Below are positions 34,622 through 45,478 of a stretch of DNA of 64,000 nucleotides, one piece after another. Location of the stretch: assembly GCA_900291925.1 (NCBI GenBank), contig UWYS01000015.1, forward strand, positions 558,001 to 622,000. The letters run 5' to 3'. A model generated the notes under the pieces. That model made no database searches. It saw only the letters and a list, made by a program, of their open reading frames with translations, and was not told the DNA's origin. This stretch comes from Thecaphora thlaspeos (taxonomy: Eukaryota; Basidiomycota; Ustilaginomycetes; Urocystidales; Glomosporiaceae). The stretch's first letter is position 1. Each line of letters starts with the position of its first letter. Position numbers and translations under genes: made by a program.

Positions 34622-35830
34622 TGTGGAGATGTTGTTGAGGGTGGGCGCGGGAGCAGAGATATTCGAGAGGGTAGAGAGTTTGCGGAGGAAGGTCAAGGAG
34701 GTGCGAGCGGGAGGGACAGGAGCAAGGAAAGAGAGTGTGTGGGGATGAGCAAGAAACGATGGCAGTCGAGGTCCTGAAGAGTCGCTATTTGTACCTTGTC
34801 AGACAGCCCGGCTCGTACCGATGCTGAAAGGTGCGCTGAGGCCTAAGGTGTGGCGCCAGAGAGTCGATGCTGGGAGGTGCGCGCTCGTCCGTCAGCTCGC
34901 ACAGATGATGGTAGGTAGTGCAACGTAGCATCGGTTGTCCTTGCCCCTGGAGGGCCCGTACTTGGCGCGGAAGTAATGGGCGTTTCTGATTCAGGTCATG
35001 AGAGCGAGGCTAGCAAGGCATTACAACGAAAGAGCCGTCTGGCAGTGTCCTCTTAACCAGAGGAAAGCTCGTCTTGAACTACCGATGGTAGGGAAAAGTA
35101 TACCGACGCCCGGCTCTGCAAAGACTAGTCTGACGCCGACCGCCCCCGCTTGTGCCTCGAAAAACAAGTGCTTTACATGGGCCGACCAGTAGGATCATGT
35201 TGCTTCGCGGTCTATCTTAGCGTCTGGTGGCGGTCCTGCTTGTCCATTGTCCGCCGTCGCATCGTTTTATCATCATGGCGGCGAAAGTCGGCGCGCGGTC
35301 TAGTATGACGCCGGTGTGCTTCAAAGTAAGGGTGGGCGGGGGTCTACTTAAGTCTCGTTGGCGTGACTAGCGAGCGTGGGCGGTAAAAGGTGGGCGACGG
35401 ACAGCGCACAAAGACTCGGTCCGAGGGCGCTCGACGCAGCTAAGTAGGCTCACGGTTGAACTGAGCTGTCGATAGACGGGCTGAGAGACGAAGTGAGAGC
35501 GCCCATCGGCGGTACAGAAGGGGCGTGTATCGCATGTATATACCTGCCATCCTCAAGTCTCGACGTGGCCGTTTTGCATCGACCCGTTCGGCCCCTTGAC
35601 ACGGACCTCTGCTCTGTTCCCTTGTCGTTTATCGTAATCTTGCGAATCCCCCTTTTGCCAGAAGCAGGGTGACTTCCGTAGATAAATCTTGTCTACGCTG
35701 CGAAGAGAGTGTCGCGATGGCGACCATTATCCGTAGAAACAGGCCAAACGCCACGAGCCTGACGGACCTTGCGCATGGTCATCTTTATATGTCTGCATTT
35801 CAATCCAAAGTCCAGTCCATCTCCACACAA
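34622..35830. other. Intergenic, no gene seen
   Basis: 1.2 kb between the secreted-protein cluster and the end of the RasGAP gene. No supported ORF, repeat or RNA gene. Confidence 0.5.
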
Positions 35831-38800
35831 TCAACCAGGTCTCCACCATTTCTTTTTCTTCTCCCCCGTCGTTGTCGTTGTCGTTGCCGTCACCATTCCG
35901 TTCGGTGTAGCAGTGGACGGTCTGCCACCATGCTTGCTTTCCCTTTCCGCCGTCTCTTCTCTACTCTTAAACGTAGATCTCTGTTCACCAAGCGGCGTCT
36001 CGGGTACAGCTATCGTCACACCCTGCAACGACTTGACCAGTTCGGCAGAGTGACGTCGCACCGCTCCCAGCATCACGCTGCTCGTTTTCGGCGTCACTGA
36101 GGCGGAACGCGAAGAGTGTCGAAGGATCGCTCCCAGACCTGTCCCCACGCTCGAGGGCGCGGCGGGGCCGGCCGAGGTAGAGAGAGTTGAGGGTCGAGAA
36201 TGTGGTTGAGGGTGAGGGTAGACGGGCTCGAACGTCGAGCCGTCTTCTTCTATCATCAAAAGCGGATCGGTGGCGATTGGCGTGGCAGGGGTGAGCGAGG
36301 TGGTCACGGCGCCATCCGGAGGCCGCCGCTGGAGAGCAGGCGGTCGTCCGTCGTCGGAGGCAGCGACGAGCTGGTCTTCCTCGCTCACGCGGTTGATGCC
36401 CCTCGCTGTCGTCCTGGAGCTTCGCGATGCTCGCCGGAACAGGGATGTGCTCGAGCGATCGGTAGGCGAAGGCGGTGAGAATGGACTCGTCTCGTCCCGC
36501 AGATCGGCGTTCGTCATCCAGAGCGGAAGAGGCTGCTCCGTCCCGCTATCCATGCCCGTGCCGTCGAGAGCCGTACGGCCCCTCCTCGGCGATCCGGTGG
36601 CGTCGGCTCGACCGGGCGATCGGTAGGGCGAAGCTGTGATCGTCGCGCTCCGCGTCCGTTTCGCCGATGGCGAGCGGCTCGGCGATCGGTCCATCCTCCC
36701 CTGCCCTGCTTGAAAGCTGGACGAGTCGGCAGTCGGCAGCGAAGGAACGTGTGGAAAGGGCGGTATCGCCTTCCCCGTCGTGACGACAGAACCGAGCCGC
36801 GTTACGTCCTCAGGTCGGAGTGAGCTCAGGCTGTTCCGGGAGGATCGGAGCGGCTGCGGATTGCATCCCGCCGCCTCGATGAACTCGCCCGCATGGCCCT
36901 CGACCTCGCAGCAGAGGTTGATCAGCTGGTCAACCCGGCGGTCGAGGTCCGAAGTCTTGCGTCTGAGGACGTAGGCGTCGCCGTGGCCACTGCCGCACCT
37001 GCTCACCTCTGCCTCTTCGCTCCGCGTTTCAAAGTCGTACTCCCTCTCCTCGGCCGTTCGGACGACGTACGAGACAAACGAAGCCAGCGTGAGCGGCCGA
37101 TCGAGCATGTAGGGGGCTGCTGGGATCGACTCCTTGTGGAGGACCGGGAGCATCTCGACCTTGCGTCGGGCCGACCTCTGTAGGTCGCGATCATCGTCGT
37201 ACGAGACGCCGAGCAGCCTCGCCTCGGGCAGCTTGGGCGGCTCCGTCGAGACGACCGTGATGTAGTCGTCAAAGGCCGGGCCGTAGGTCGTCAGGAAGTC
37301 GTTCAGCAGCAGTAGGTCGCGATCCTTGTCTTTGTCGAACGACATCTTCTTATTGGCCAGCGCCAGCAGCACCTTGGAGAGCAGCAGGAGCTTCCGCTGC
37401 GACGTCCGGGTCGGCTGGCACAGCGTCAGCCCGTAGAGCTGCGGCGCGTTGAGCGCGGCGCAGAAGAGGCGCAGGAAGATGAAGGCGCCGACGCCTTGAA
37501 TGCCTGGCCGCGTCGACTTCGAGACAGCGTAGCGTTGGTTGACCTTGGCGCGGATGTCGCTGAGCACTGTGCGAAGCTCCGAAGGGCACCGGTGGCGTTG
37601 GGCATAGATGCTTTCCCACAGCGCCTCGCTCAGCTTGCGCAGCATGTCGATCGTCAGCGGGAGGTCCGACGACCAACCGCCGCCCAATGTGGGCGAGCGG
37701 GCGGCCGACGCATAGTCGGACGTCCCCTCGCCGCCTCCCGCCGACCCGCCGTTCCCGGACGCCTCGACCCCTATGCTTCCTCCCCCGCCTCCTCCGCCAG
37801 TCGAAAGCCGGACGTCGTCGCAGATGGCCCTGACGATGCCACCGACGCAGCTGTCGAGCCACGGCAAGGCCAGCAGGCGCTGGAAGTGATCGACCGAGCG
37901 CGAGAGGAGCGTGTTGGCGCGGAACAGCATCTCCGGCTCGACCCTAACCCCCCACGACGCACTCTCGAGGTCGGCCAGGGCGGCGAGGCGCTCGGTGATC
38001 GACCCGGAGGCGGCGTAGAAGTCGACCAGATGCGGGACCACCGACTCCTCGCTCAGGTACTTTGCCAGGCCGATGATCAGCTCCGGTGCATCGGACGCGT
38101 GCAGCCGGTCGTCGATCTCGCGGTAGACGGAGAGCGGAAGGATCGTCTCCTCGCGTATCTTGATCGACATCTTGAGCTCGCCCACCATGCCCTTGTGGAA
38201 GGGCATCGATCTGTCACCCGCCTCGCCCATGCTGCCCTGCACGGCCGAGATCGACCAGATCGGGAAGCGGCCCTCGACCTCTTCACCTCGCCGCAGGCTG
38301 TCGATCGGCACCTCAACGATCCCTAGCAGGACAAACTTCTGTGTGGCGAAGCCCTGCGCCGTCGGGCTCCCCGTGCTGCTGCCCTTCTGCGTAGCGTGGA
38401 GCACCTCGACGGTGAAGCTCTCCACCTCGGGCAGGTCGACCAGCTTGAACTTTTCGACGTTGTAGGCTGCATCGGTGCCGGCGACGTTGAAGCGCGGCTG
38501 GGTCCGCGCCACCACCTCGCCGTTCATCAGGATGCGGCAGTAGCGGTCGAAGGCGGCGGCGGTGTAGAGGTCCTTTTCCCTGCTGTGACCTACCCTCGCC
38601 GGCGGCGACGGCTGGTGCTGATGCTGATGCTGCTGCTGCGCCTCGGCAGCGAAACGGCTTCCTCCAGGGAGGCCGCTGACGGGCCCGCTGACGAGGTCGT
38701 CGATCGAGCTCACCTCGCTAGCGTTGATCGAGGCGGCGTCGTTGACCGAAGCTGCCCTGCTCTGCCGCCCGTCGGCATCGCTGCCCCATGCCGCACCGCC

Positions 38801-41488
38801 AATCTCGCGGTGCAGCGTGCCTCTGCCCGAGGCAGTACCGCTTCCTCTAACGAGGGGCGAGCCGGCCTCTGCAGCCGCGCTTTCGGGCCGCCTCTGCCGA
38901 TTCATGGCGGAAGTGGCTACCGTGTCATCGTTGGCAGTCTTGCTGGCGACGGCGCCGTTGGCATGATACGAAACGGAGTCGGCGTCGGAGGATGCCTTCG
39001 CCTGACCCCCTGCCTTGTTGCTGCTGTTGTTGTGGTCGAGGGCTTTGGCGCGCACGAGGGGGCTGCGGGGCAGCTCGCGGTTTGACCAGCTTGGCGATTC
39101 GACCGACGGATTGGACACCTCGTCCTGGTAGAGGTGGTGGGCATGCGAGTGGTGCTGCCCGGGCATGTCGACGGGCAGCTTGAGCATAATGCTCTTGGCC
39201 TCGAAGATGGTCAGCTCGACCTGTCGGAAGCGTCGGTGGGTTCCGCCGAGCACCGCCGAGCTCGGTGGGCCGAAGACCTCGGGTTGCGCAAAGATCTTGA
39301 GCAGGGTGCGCCAGTACTGCAGCTTGGCGCCGGACGAGAGATGGAGGAAGATGGGCTCCTGCCTGGCCAACGTCGCGCTGGAGGGGCCGGCGGCGGCGGG
39401 TGTTGACAGGAACGACGGCGATGTGGACGACGACGGGCCGGCCGCGGCGCCCGAGGAAGAAGGCGGAGGCGAGGTCGAGGCGCTCGCACCTACGAAGCTG
39501 GAGGGGCGTGCAAAGATGCCGAGGACGTTGGAGCGCCCAAAGAGGCTGTCCTCTACGCTGCGAATGTCGGTGGCCGAGAGGTTCGAGCACTGGATCGAGT
39601 GGAGTAGGGCGTGGTCCTCGCTAAAGATGGTCAGGATGCCGTTGTCGCGGAAGAGGACCGTCGCCCTGCGCCAGCTGCCAACGCCACCGCCCGATGCCGA
39701 CGACGACAAGGACGACGACGATGACAGCGACGACGAGTGCAGGAACGTGAGGCGGGTCTTGCTGGGCTTCTCACGCAACCAGGAGGAGCCCGACTGCTTG
39801 AGCATAATGGCGCGGTCGAAGCCAGCCGAGAGGCCGACGTCTGCCTTGCTGCTCGACGAGCCGCGCTTCGAGAGGCGCTGCTTGACGTTGGGGACGTCGC
39901 GGAGAAGCGGCGCCTTGGAGAGGGCCGATGCGCCGTACTTTGCGCTGCCCCCCGCGGGTTGCCACAGCAGCACAGTCGCCGTCACCTCGGACTCGCCATG
40001 AGCCCGTCGCGACTGTCCCGGTATTGAGCCAGACCCGGAACGCGACCGACCACAGAAGCCGCGGGCGCCGAGATATGAGGAAGCGACGCTCAGCATCTCG
40101 TCCGGTGTCGCCGGCCCAGTCTCTGGTCGCAGACGCTCGTCGGCGGCGGAGGCGACGGCGGCGGAAGGCTCGTGTTGGCCGTTGGACTTGCGCAGCGCCA
40201 AGTGAGCAGGCCTGATGGTAGAGGCGGAAGCGACGGCGTCCCTCTTTGAAGTTGAGGTCGAGGCCGAGGCCGAAGTGTAAGATGGAGGCGAGAGCGGTGG
40301 TAGAGATGACGCCAAGGAGGCGGCGACGGCGGCGGTGGCAGCAGAGGGTGTCCGGGTGGTCCGTTCGTCAGCAGAGTGGCTGTGGGGTCCGTAGGTCTCG
40401 GATGAACGCCGAAGAAAGGACGAAGAGGCAACGGCCTTGCAGCTGATGAGGTTGTTGCTGCTGCGTGGGCTCGGGCCGCTGCCGGACAAAGGGCCGCTGC
40501 CGGGTACATACATGGCGTTGTCGTCTTCTTGGCACGTCCCGCTTCTTTTGTTATTGTTGTCGGGAACAAGGCTGAAGGCGGGGCAAGGGACCGAGGATTG
40601 GGCTTCTAGGCGTCCAGACATGGAACTGTGCATCGTGGCCTCGTGCAGCTGGCTTCCCATCGACCCTCCTCCTCCTCGTGCGAGCAGCGGCGGCGGCGGC
40701 GGGCGTGGCGGCGACGAAGACAGGGACGATGACAGAGACAAGGACGAGGGTGTATGCCGCAGCAATGTTGGCTGCGGAGCGGCGAGGGTCGAGGTGAAAG
40801 CGGAGGGTGCAGCAAAAGGGGCTTGTGCGATATCGGTGTGGCCGCGCGAAGTGGTAGCGAGCGCCGAGGAGGCAGACGAGGAGAATCGGAAGGGGTCCTC
40901 GCTGTCGATGCCCAAGACGGCGGCGGTATGGTTGCTGTGGTTGTCGTAGTGGCCGAGCGGCAGGATGGGAATGGGCGAAAGCGACGGTGATGTTGGTGAC
41001 GAGAGGGACGACGAAGGGATGGTGGCTGCTGCCGAGGATGGCGACTGCAGCTGCAAAGACCAGGCAGGGCGGTAGAGGCGGTGGGAATGCGGCTGGGAGC
41101 GGGACTGGAGCGGACGGCTCCCCAGCAATGGCGGAAGGCGGTCCGATGTGGTGTTGGTGGCAGTAGACGAAGAAGACGACGATGCGACGACGGCGGCCGT
41201 GTGCCGGGACAAAGGCGATGGCGTCGGTTGTGCCGCGGCTGGCGGGGACGTTGCTACTGCTGCTGCTGCGAGGGCAGCAGGTGTCCGCGATGGCTCGTTG
41301 TCGTGCAGCAACCAGGCATCGTGTTGAGAGGTGCAATCGTCGCGAGCTGCAGCAACATCGGCGCTGCTCGCATCGTAGAAGAGGTCTTCTCTTGCCTCTG
41401 CCTCGCCCTCTGCTGGCCCCTCAGCAAAGGATGGAGGCTGGTAGTCGGGCCACAGTGGATGCGACAGCTTGACGAGCCTACGATTCAA
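35831..41488 (-). CDS. Large RasGAP with PH-like and C2 domains (Bud2-like)
   Basis: One uninterrupted ORF of 1,885 aa. The order is: Ser/Ala/Pro-rich disordered N-terminus (1-590); PH-like segment (about 600-735: SWRRATVLFRDNGILTIFSE to YWRTLLKIFAQPE); C2 domain (about 755-1070: QVELTIFEAKSIMLKLP, FDRYCRILMNGEVVARTQPR, EVESFTVEVLHATQ) interrupted by a long disordered insert; RasGAP domain (about 1110-1480); disordered basic tail ending GEKKKKWWRPG. The GAP domain keeps the arginine finger in MLFRANTLLSRS (Arg about 1190) and the FLR block as FIFLRLFCAALNAPQLYGL. PH-like/C2/GAP order fits yeast Bud2, the GAP for the Rsr1/Bud1 polarity GTPase; the exact target Ras is inference. An intron-free 5.7-kb frame is unusual next to the intron-rich neighbours. 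ATG 41488 follows an in-frame-stop-containing leader. Confidence 0.9.
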   Translation of the reverse strand: MNRRLVKLSHPLWPDYQPPSFAEGPAEGEAEAREDLFYDASSADVAAARDDCTSQHDAWLLHDNEPSRTPAALAAAAVATSPPAAAQPTPSPLSRHTAAVVASSSSSSTATNTTSDRLPPLLGSRPLQSRSQPHSHRLYRPAWSLQLQSPSSAAATIPSSSLSSPTSPSLSPIPILPLGHYDNHSNHTAAVLGIDSEDPFRFSSSASSALATTSRGHTDIAQAPFAAPSAFTSTLAAPQPTLLRHTPSSLSLSSSLSSSPPRPPPPPLLARGGGGSMGSQLHEATMHSSMSGRLEAQSSVPCPAFSLVPDNNNKRSGTCQEDDNAMYVPGSGPLSGSGPSPRSSNNLISCKAVASSSFLRRSSETYGPHSHSADERTTRTPSAATAAVAASLASSLPPLSPPSYTSASASTSTSKRDAVASASTIRPAHLALRKSNGQHEPSAAVASAADERLRPETGPATPDEMLSVASSYLGARGFCGRSRSGSGSIPGQSRRAHGESEVTATVLLWQPAGGSAKYGASALSKAPLLRDVPNVKQRLSKRGSSSSKADVGLSAGFDRAIMLKQSGSSWLREKPSKTRLTFLHSSSLSSSSSLSSSASGGGVGSWRRATVLFRDNGILTIFSEDHALLHSIQCSNLSATDIRSVEDSLFGRSNVLGIFARPSSFVGASASTSPPPSSSGAAAGPSSSTSPSFLSTPAAAGPSSATLARQEPIFLHLSSGAKLQYWRTLLKIFAQPEVFGPPSSAVLGGTHRRFRQVELTIFEAKSIMLKLPVDMPGQHHSHAHHLYQDEVSNPSVESPSWSNRELPRSPLVRAKALDHNNSSNKAGGQAKASSDADSVSYHANGAVASKTANDDTVATSAMNRQRRPESAAAEAGSPLVRGSGTASGRGTLHREIGGAAWGSDADGRQSRAASVNDAASINASEVSSIDDLVSGPVSGLPGGSRFAAEAQQQHQHQHQPSPPARVGHSREKDLYTAAAFDRYCRILMNGEVVARTQPRFNVAGTDAAYNVEKFKLVDLPEVESFTVEVLHATQKGSSTGSPTAQGFATQKFVLLGIVEVPIDSLRRGEEVEGRFPIWSISAVQGSMGEAGDRSMPFHKGMVGELKMSIKIREETILPLSVYREIDDRLHASDAPELIIGLAKYLSEESVVPHLVDFYAASGSITERLAALADLESASWGVRVEPEMLFRANTLLSRSVDHFQRLLALPWLDSCVGGIVRAICDDVRLSTGGGGGGGSIGVEASGNGGSAGGGEGTSDYASAARSPTLGGGWSSDLPLTIDMLRKLSEALWESIYAQRHRCPSELRTVLSDIRAKVNQRYAVSKSTRPGIQGVGAFIFLRLFCAALNAPQLYGLTLCQPTRTSQRKLLLLSKVLLALANKKMSFDKDKDRDLLLLNDFLTTYGPAFDDYITVVSTEPPKLPEARLLGVSYDDDRDLQRSARRKVEMLPVLHKESIPAAPYMLDRPLTLASFVSYVVRTAEEREYDFETRSEEAEVSRCGSGHGDAYVLRRKTSDLDRRVDQLINLCCEVEGHAGEFIEAAGCNPQPLRSSRNSLSSLRPEDVTRLGSVVTTGKAIPPFPHVPSLPTADSSSFQAGQGRMDRSPSRSPSAKRTRSATITASPYRSPGRADATGSPRRGRTALDGTGMDSGTEQPLPLWMTNADLRDETSPFSPPSPTDRSSTSLFRRASRSSRTTARGINRVSEEDQLVAASDDGRPPALQRRPPDGAVTTSLTPATPIATDPLLMIEEDGSTFEPVYPHPQPHSRPSTLSTSAGPAAPSSVGTGLGAILRHSSRSASVTPKTSSVMLGAVRRHSAELVKSLQGVTIAVPETPLGEQRSTFKSREETAERESKHGGRPSTATPNGMVTATTTTTTGEKKKKWWRPG

Positions 41489-42909
41489 CGACGGCGGATG
41501 ATGGTGTATGCTGTCGCCAGGCTCAGGCAGCCGGCCTGTCCCGTCGCGACTCGAGTTTTTGGCCCCTCGCCGGAGTAGAGGCCGACCGACAACGACGAGC
41601 TAGCTAGCTAGCTCACTGCGCTGGACGCTACGCTGCTCGAAACGTAGCGAGTGAGTAGGTTTAGGGTACGTGGGCGGTGTCCGAGCGACGATGAAGGGAA
41701 GGGTCACAGAGGAAGGATCCGAGCGGAGAATCGCCAAGGTGAAAGCTAGGCTACGTAGGCGGCGCGGTTACGCTGGACCCTAGCCTCCCTTGGTCGGTGT
41801 GGTATCGCAGGCCAGCCTGGACGAGCGCGCAAGCTTACCTTCCGCTGCCGCCTCGACGCCCAGCGACGGCACGGGACGATCCGATGTCGTTCGACACCGG
41901 GTGCCAGCCTAAGGAATCTCATCTTGAAACTTAATCAACAACCTTGAGCAAAAACAAAAACATCGGCCGTCGTCCTCGCAGAGCAAGAGCAAAAGCAAGC
42001 TGAGAGCAAGCTACTCCTCGGAACGACGGTCGGGCCGATCCGAAGGACGTGAGGACGTGAGGACTTTCGATGGCCACAGTGCACGCAGCCAGGGATGATC
42101 GATCGGATCACACCCGACGAGCCGCGCGCTGCGCTGTTTCATCAGGCTGCCCTCTCTCGGCGCCCACGTCGTCTCTCGCTACTTGGCTCGCCCGCCTGCA
42201 CACAGAGTGCGATGTGGTTTGCGCATGGGTTTCAGGCTCATGGGGGGTTTTGGATTTTACAAAAGCTTATGATGATGGGCTGGCGACCTCGCAGGACAAG
42301 AGGTTCACCTAGCTTTTAAGTCGTGGGCCCGTTCGACAACGGAGCGATATATGTATGTGCGGTGGATGGGATGCTGTGTTAGGTGCGGGGTTGAGGGTGG
42401 GAAGAGCCGCCGAAAGTCGTCCGCGCCATGCCATCGCCGTAGAGACAGAAGAGAGAAGAAAAAAGGACGAGGCATCGGCTTCGACAGATACTCGGGCCCA
42501 GATCGACGGCAACCCTCGAAAGCGATGGGATGTAAGGAGAGCGCCTGTGATGCGTCGTCGTCGTCCAGAGTGGGGAAACGCAGCGGCGCAACCAAAAGGG
42601 CCGAGAGAGAATAATGGGTGATTTTTGCGACGAGACAAGTACAACGAGAAACAAACAAGCCCGATCGAAGGAAAGGTGCGGTCAACGGCCCGCTCCGGCG
42701 GTGTCGGTGGTAGTGGTGCGTGCGTGTGTGCGTGCGTGCTGCGGACGGCAAGCCATCTCCATCGAGTCAGCTCATCATCGAGGCAAACGAGAGCCCGACG
42801 ACGGCAGGACAAACTCGCTCGCGCTCATACGCGCACCCAGCACGGCCCCGGCACCTCCCTCCGCCGGACGGGATCGAGAACCGCGCCTTTTTGCGTTGCA
42901 AGGGATGGC
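41489..42909. other. RasGAP leader and downstream flank of eS7
   Basis: No gene supported. An AGCT tandem (GAGCTAGCTAGCTAGCTC, palindromic) lies near 41598-41615. Confidence 0.5.
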
Positions 42910-43837
42910 TTAGTTGTCGGCGCTGAACATGAAGCTGACGTCGCGGCCGGTGAGCTTCTTGTAGACGCTCGTGAAGCTGTCCAGCTTGTACTCGAGCGAG
43001 GTGGCGTCCTTAGAGTCCAGGAAGCACTTGATCAGCTTGCTGCCGTCGGTGCCGACGCGGGTGCGCTTGCCGACAATCTCCGAGGGGTAGACGAGGTCCT
43101 CGAGGATGTTCTCGTGGACGGCCGTCAGGGTGCGGGTACGCGGGCGCATCTGCTTGCTGTTGACGTTGCGACCGGGCTTGGGGAGGATGCGGCGCTGGCC
43201 GACAAAGACGACGTGGCGGTCCGAGAACTTCTTCTCGAGCTCGCGGGTGAGCCTAAGCGGTCGAAGGGATGTATAGGGAAGAAGTCCGTACGGTCAGCGC
43301 ACCGTCCTAGTCGGCCATGGATGGGAACTTTCCTAGCATCATCCTGCTGGACGGCGGTAAAGGAGACGTCATCGGTGTCGCCTCCACCCTGCAGAAGTGT
43401 CTCGGCCTCGACCCATCGGCGAAGATCTCTGCCCTTCTCGACGTATCGTTCTTGGCTCTCCTAGGCAACGCCGCGGTGTACTTTCGGTCTCCCGACTACC
43501 ATCCGTGCACTGCCAGCTTCCTCTGCGCCTTCCCATCTCGCTCGCCGCCAGAGGCTGCGTCCTTCCTGACCCGGACAAACATCAAGACTCACCTCTGTTG
43601 GATCTTGTGGAAAGCCTTGAGCTGGGGCATGGGGACAAAGATGACAATGGCCTTCTTGCCGCCCTTGACGTCGATCTCCTTGGCAGCCGAGATCTGGAGG
43701 GGTCGGAGCTCGGCCTTGAGCTCGGGGACGTTGGCCTCGAGGTCAAGGATGGCCTGAGCGACGACAGTCTCGGTCTCGTTGGCCGGGCCAGGGGGGGCGT
43801 TGGCCGTGCGGAAGATCTTGTTCTGGATGGAAGCCAT
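42910..43837 (-). CDS. RPS7: Small-subunit ribosomal protein eS7
   Basis: Cytosolic 40S ribosomal protein. Coding exons 43837-43593 and 43252-42910 join through an AGG codon to give 195 aa. Recognisable blocks are [80 protein letters not shown] and [20 protein letters not shown]. The coding start sits 17 nt downstream of a CGCAG acceptor (43855). A strong donor, CTCAAG|GTAAGT, lies at 44795, so a leader intron of about 940 nt is likely. The gene is head-to-head with eS1, an arrangement that could coordinate two ribosomal-protein genes. Confidence 0.96.
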
Positions 43838-43854
43838 GGTGACTTTGTATGGGT

Positions 43855-44795
43855 CTGCGAGTGGGGCGAGAAGAGGTGGTGGGAGGGCGATGGGATAGGG
43901 TGGCGGAATGATCAGTCTCTCAAGCTTTCGGTTCGGACTGGGCTGGGCTGGGCTGGGCCACGGAACGGCCTCGGAACAGCTGGGCGAAGTCGATCCCGCG
44001 AGGCAAAGGAGTCGTAAGAGTCGGAAGGGTCGATAAAGGTATGCCGTGGCGTTCGTGTCGTCGTCGGAGTAGCTTTATCGAGGCAGAGGACGTCCAAACG
44101 GAGGGTTGGCGCTTCGAAACGCTACCAGAGGCTGAACGAAATCCTAGTTGTGCGGCCGGCAGATGTCTTTCTCGCCCACCGTCCTCAGTAGCTGTCCCCT
44201 TCCTCCGTTGCATCGCCGTCCTTCCTGCTTCGTTTCCGCCCAGAGGTGAACACCTCGAAGTCACCCAAAGACATGCCTTACTCGACGACCGTCAAGGTAA
44301 CCGCGCGTTGGAGACTTCGGGTCGTCACGGCACCTCGCAACCACGAGGGCCTGCGAATCCTGCGGGTACTCCTGCTATTGCCATCAGAACTCCTTTCCGT
44401 TCCTCATTTTCGCCTCGAACTGCCCTATTCCACACCAACAGCAAGCCGTCTCGTCCTTCCTCCGCCAAAATCTGCCTGTCGTCCGTGTTTTGGTCGTTCG
44501 GCTGGACATTTGCGTCTGCCCTCGTGACGCAGCGATCACAACGCTAGGCCATCTCGCCGTTTGTCAGAATTAGGTTATCGAGGAGGTCGTACGAAAGGCG
44601 GCAAAAGGGCGAGCTTTTTCCCACAGCGTAGAAGGTGTAGCTTGGTTCAGAGGTCGCAGGCGGAAAGGTCGTCGTATGCGTGGGTCCTTTGGTCGGTCGG
44701 TCATCGTCGAAGGGGGCGGGGCAGCGGCGGCGGTAGAGAGGTGCGCTATATTCGGTCGTGCAGCGGTCGTCGTCGTCGTCGTCGTCGACACTTAC
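43855..44795 (-). other. Inferred long 5'-UTR intron of eS7
   Basis: Donor GTAAGT at 44795-44790 after an exon ending CATCACCTCAAG; acceptor CGCAG at 43859-43855, just upstream of the eS7 ATG. No coding frame or RNA gene was recognised inside it. Length (941 nt) parallels the 923-nt first intron of eS1. Confidence 0.55.
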
Positions 44796-45478
44796 CTTGA
44801 GGTGATGCCGAGAAGCGAGGAGGGGGCGTAAGGGTGATGCAAAGGAGCGGGCGTGAGGTATGGGCTGGCTTGGCTGGCTTTCCTTCCGTCGGTCGCTGGC
44901 CCGGCTCTCCTTGCGACGAAGGCTGGCCTAGCCTGGCCTGCCCCACCCATCTGCTGGGGCGAGCCCGCTTCTGCGCGGTCCCGCCCTTCTCAGTGAGCGG
45001 CCGGCCCTGCCTGCCTGTCGGGTGGGCCTGCTGATCTGGCGCGGGAGGGTCCCTCGAGCAGCCAGCGACCGTAAATTGGGCCCGACGCCGCCGCCGCCGC
45101 CAGCGCCTCTCTGGTCTGGAACTCTGCCGCCTCGCCTCCTTTTTCACGTGACAACCCAAAGGGAAACTGCAAAAATGAGAAATTGAAAAATCAAGGAAAG
45201 AGGACGCGGCGGAGCTGTGTGCGAGAGAGGGAGAGAGGGAGGCAAGCCAAGCCAGTCAACGGCCAGGCCCCGACCAGGCTAGAGAAGAGGGCCAACGCCA
45301 GCGCCAGAGCCAGAGCAAGGCCAGTAGGTCGGCAGCGAGAAGGCGGTGGGCGTGACTGGGGCCAGGTGGGCAAGCGACGAGGCGAGCGAGAGAGGGTCGT
45401 CGCCTCCGTTCATCAGTGCCCAGCACCGTCCTCACCTCCCACGTCCTCTCGCCCTCAAGCACACACATTTGATACAAG
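44796..45478. promoter_or_regulatory. Shared promoter region of the eS7/eS1 pair
   Basis: About 680 bp between the inferred eS7 leader exon and the eS1 ATG. It is rich in short purine and GCCAG/GGCTGG repeats. No specific factor site is assigned. Confidence 0.5.
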
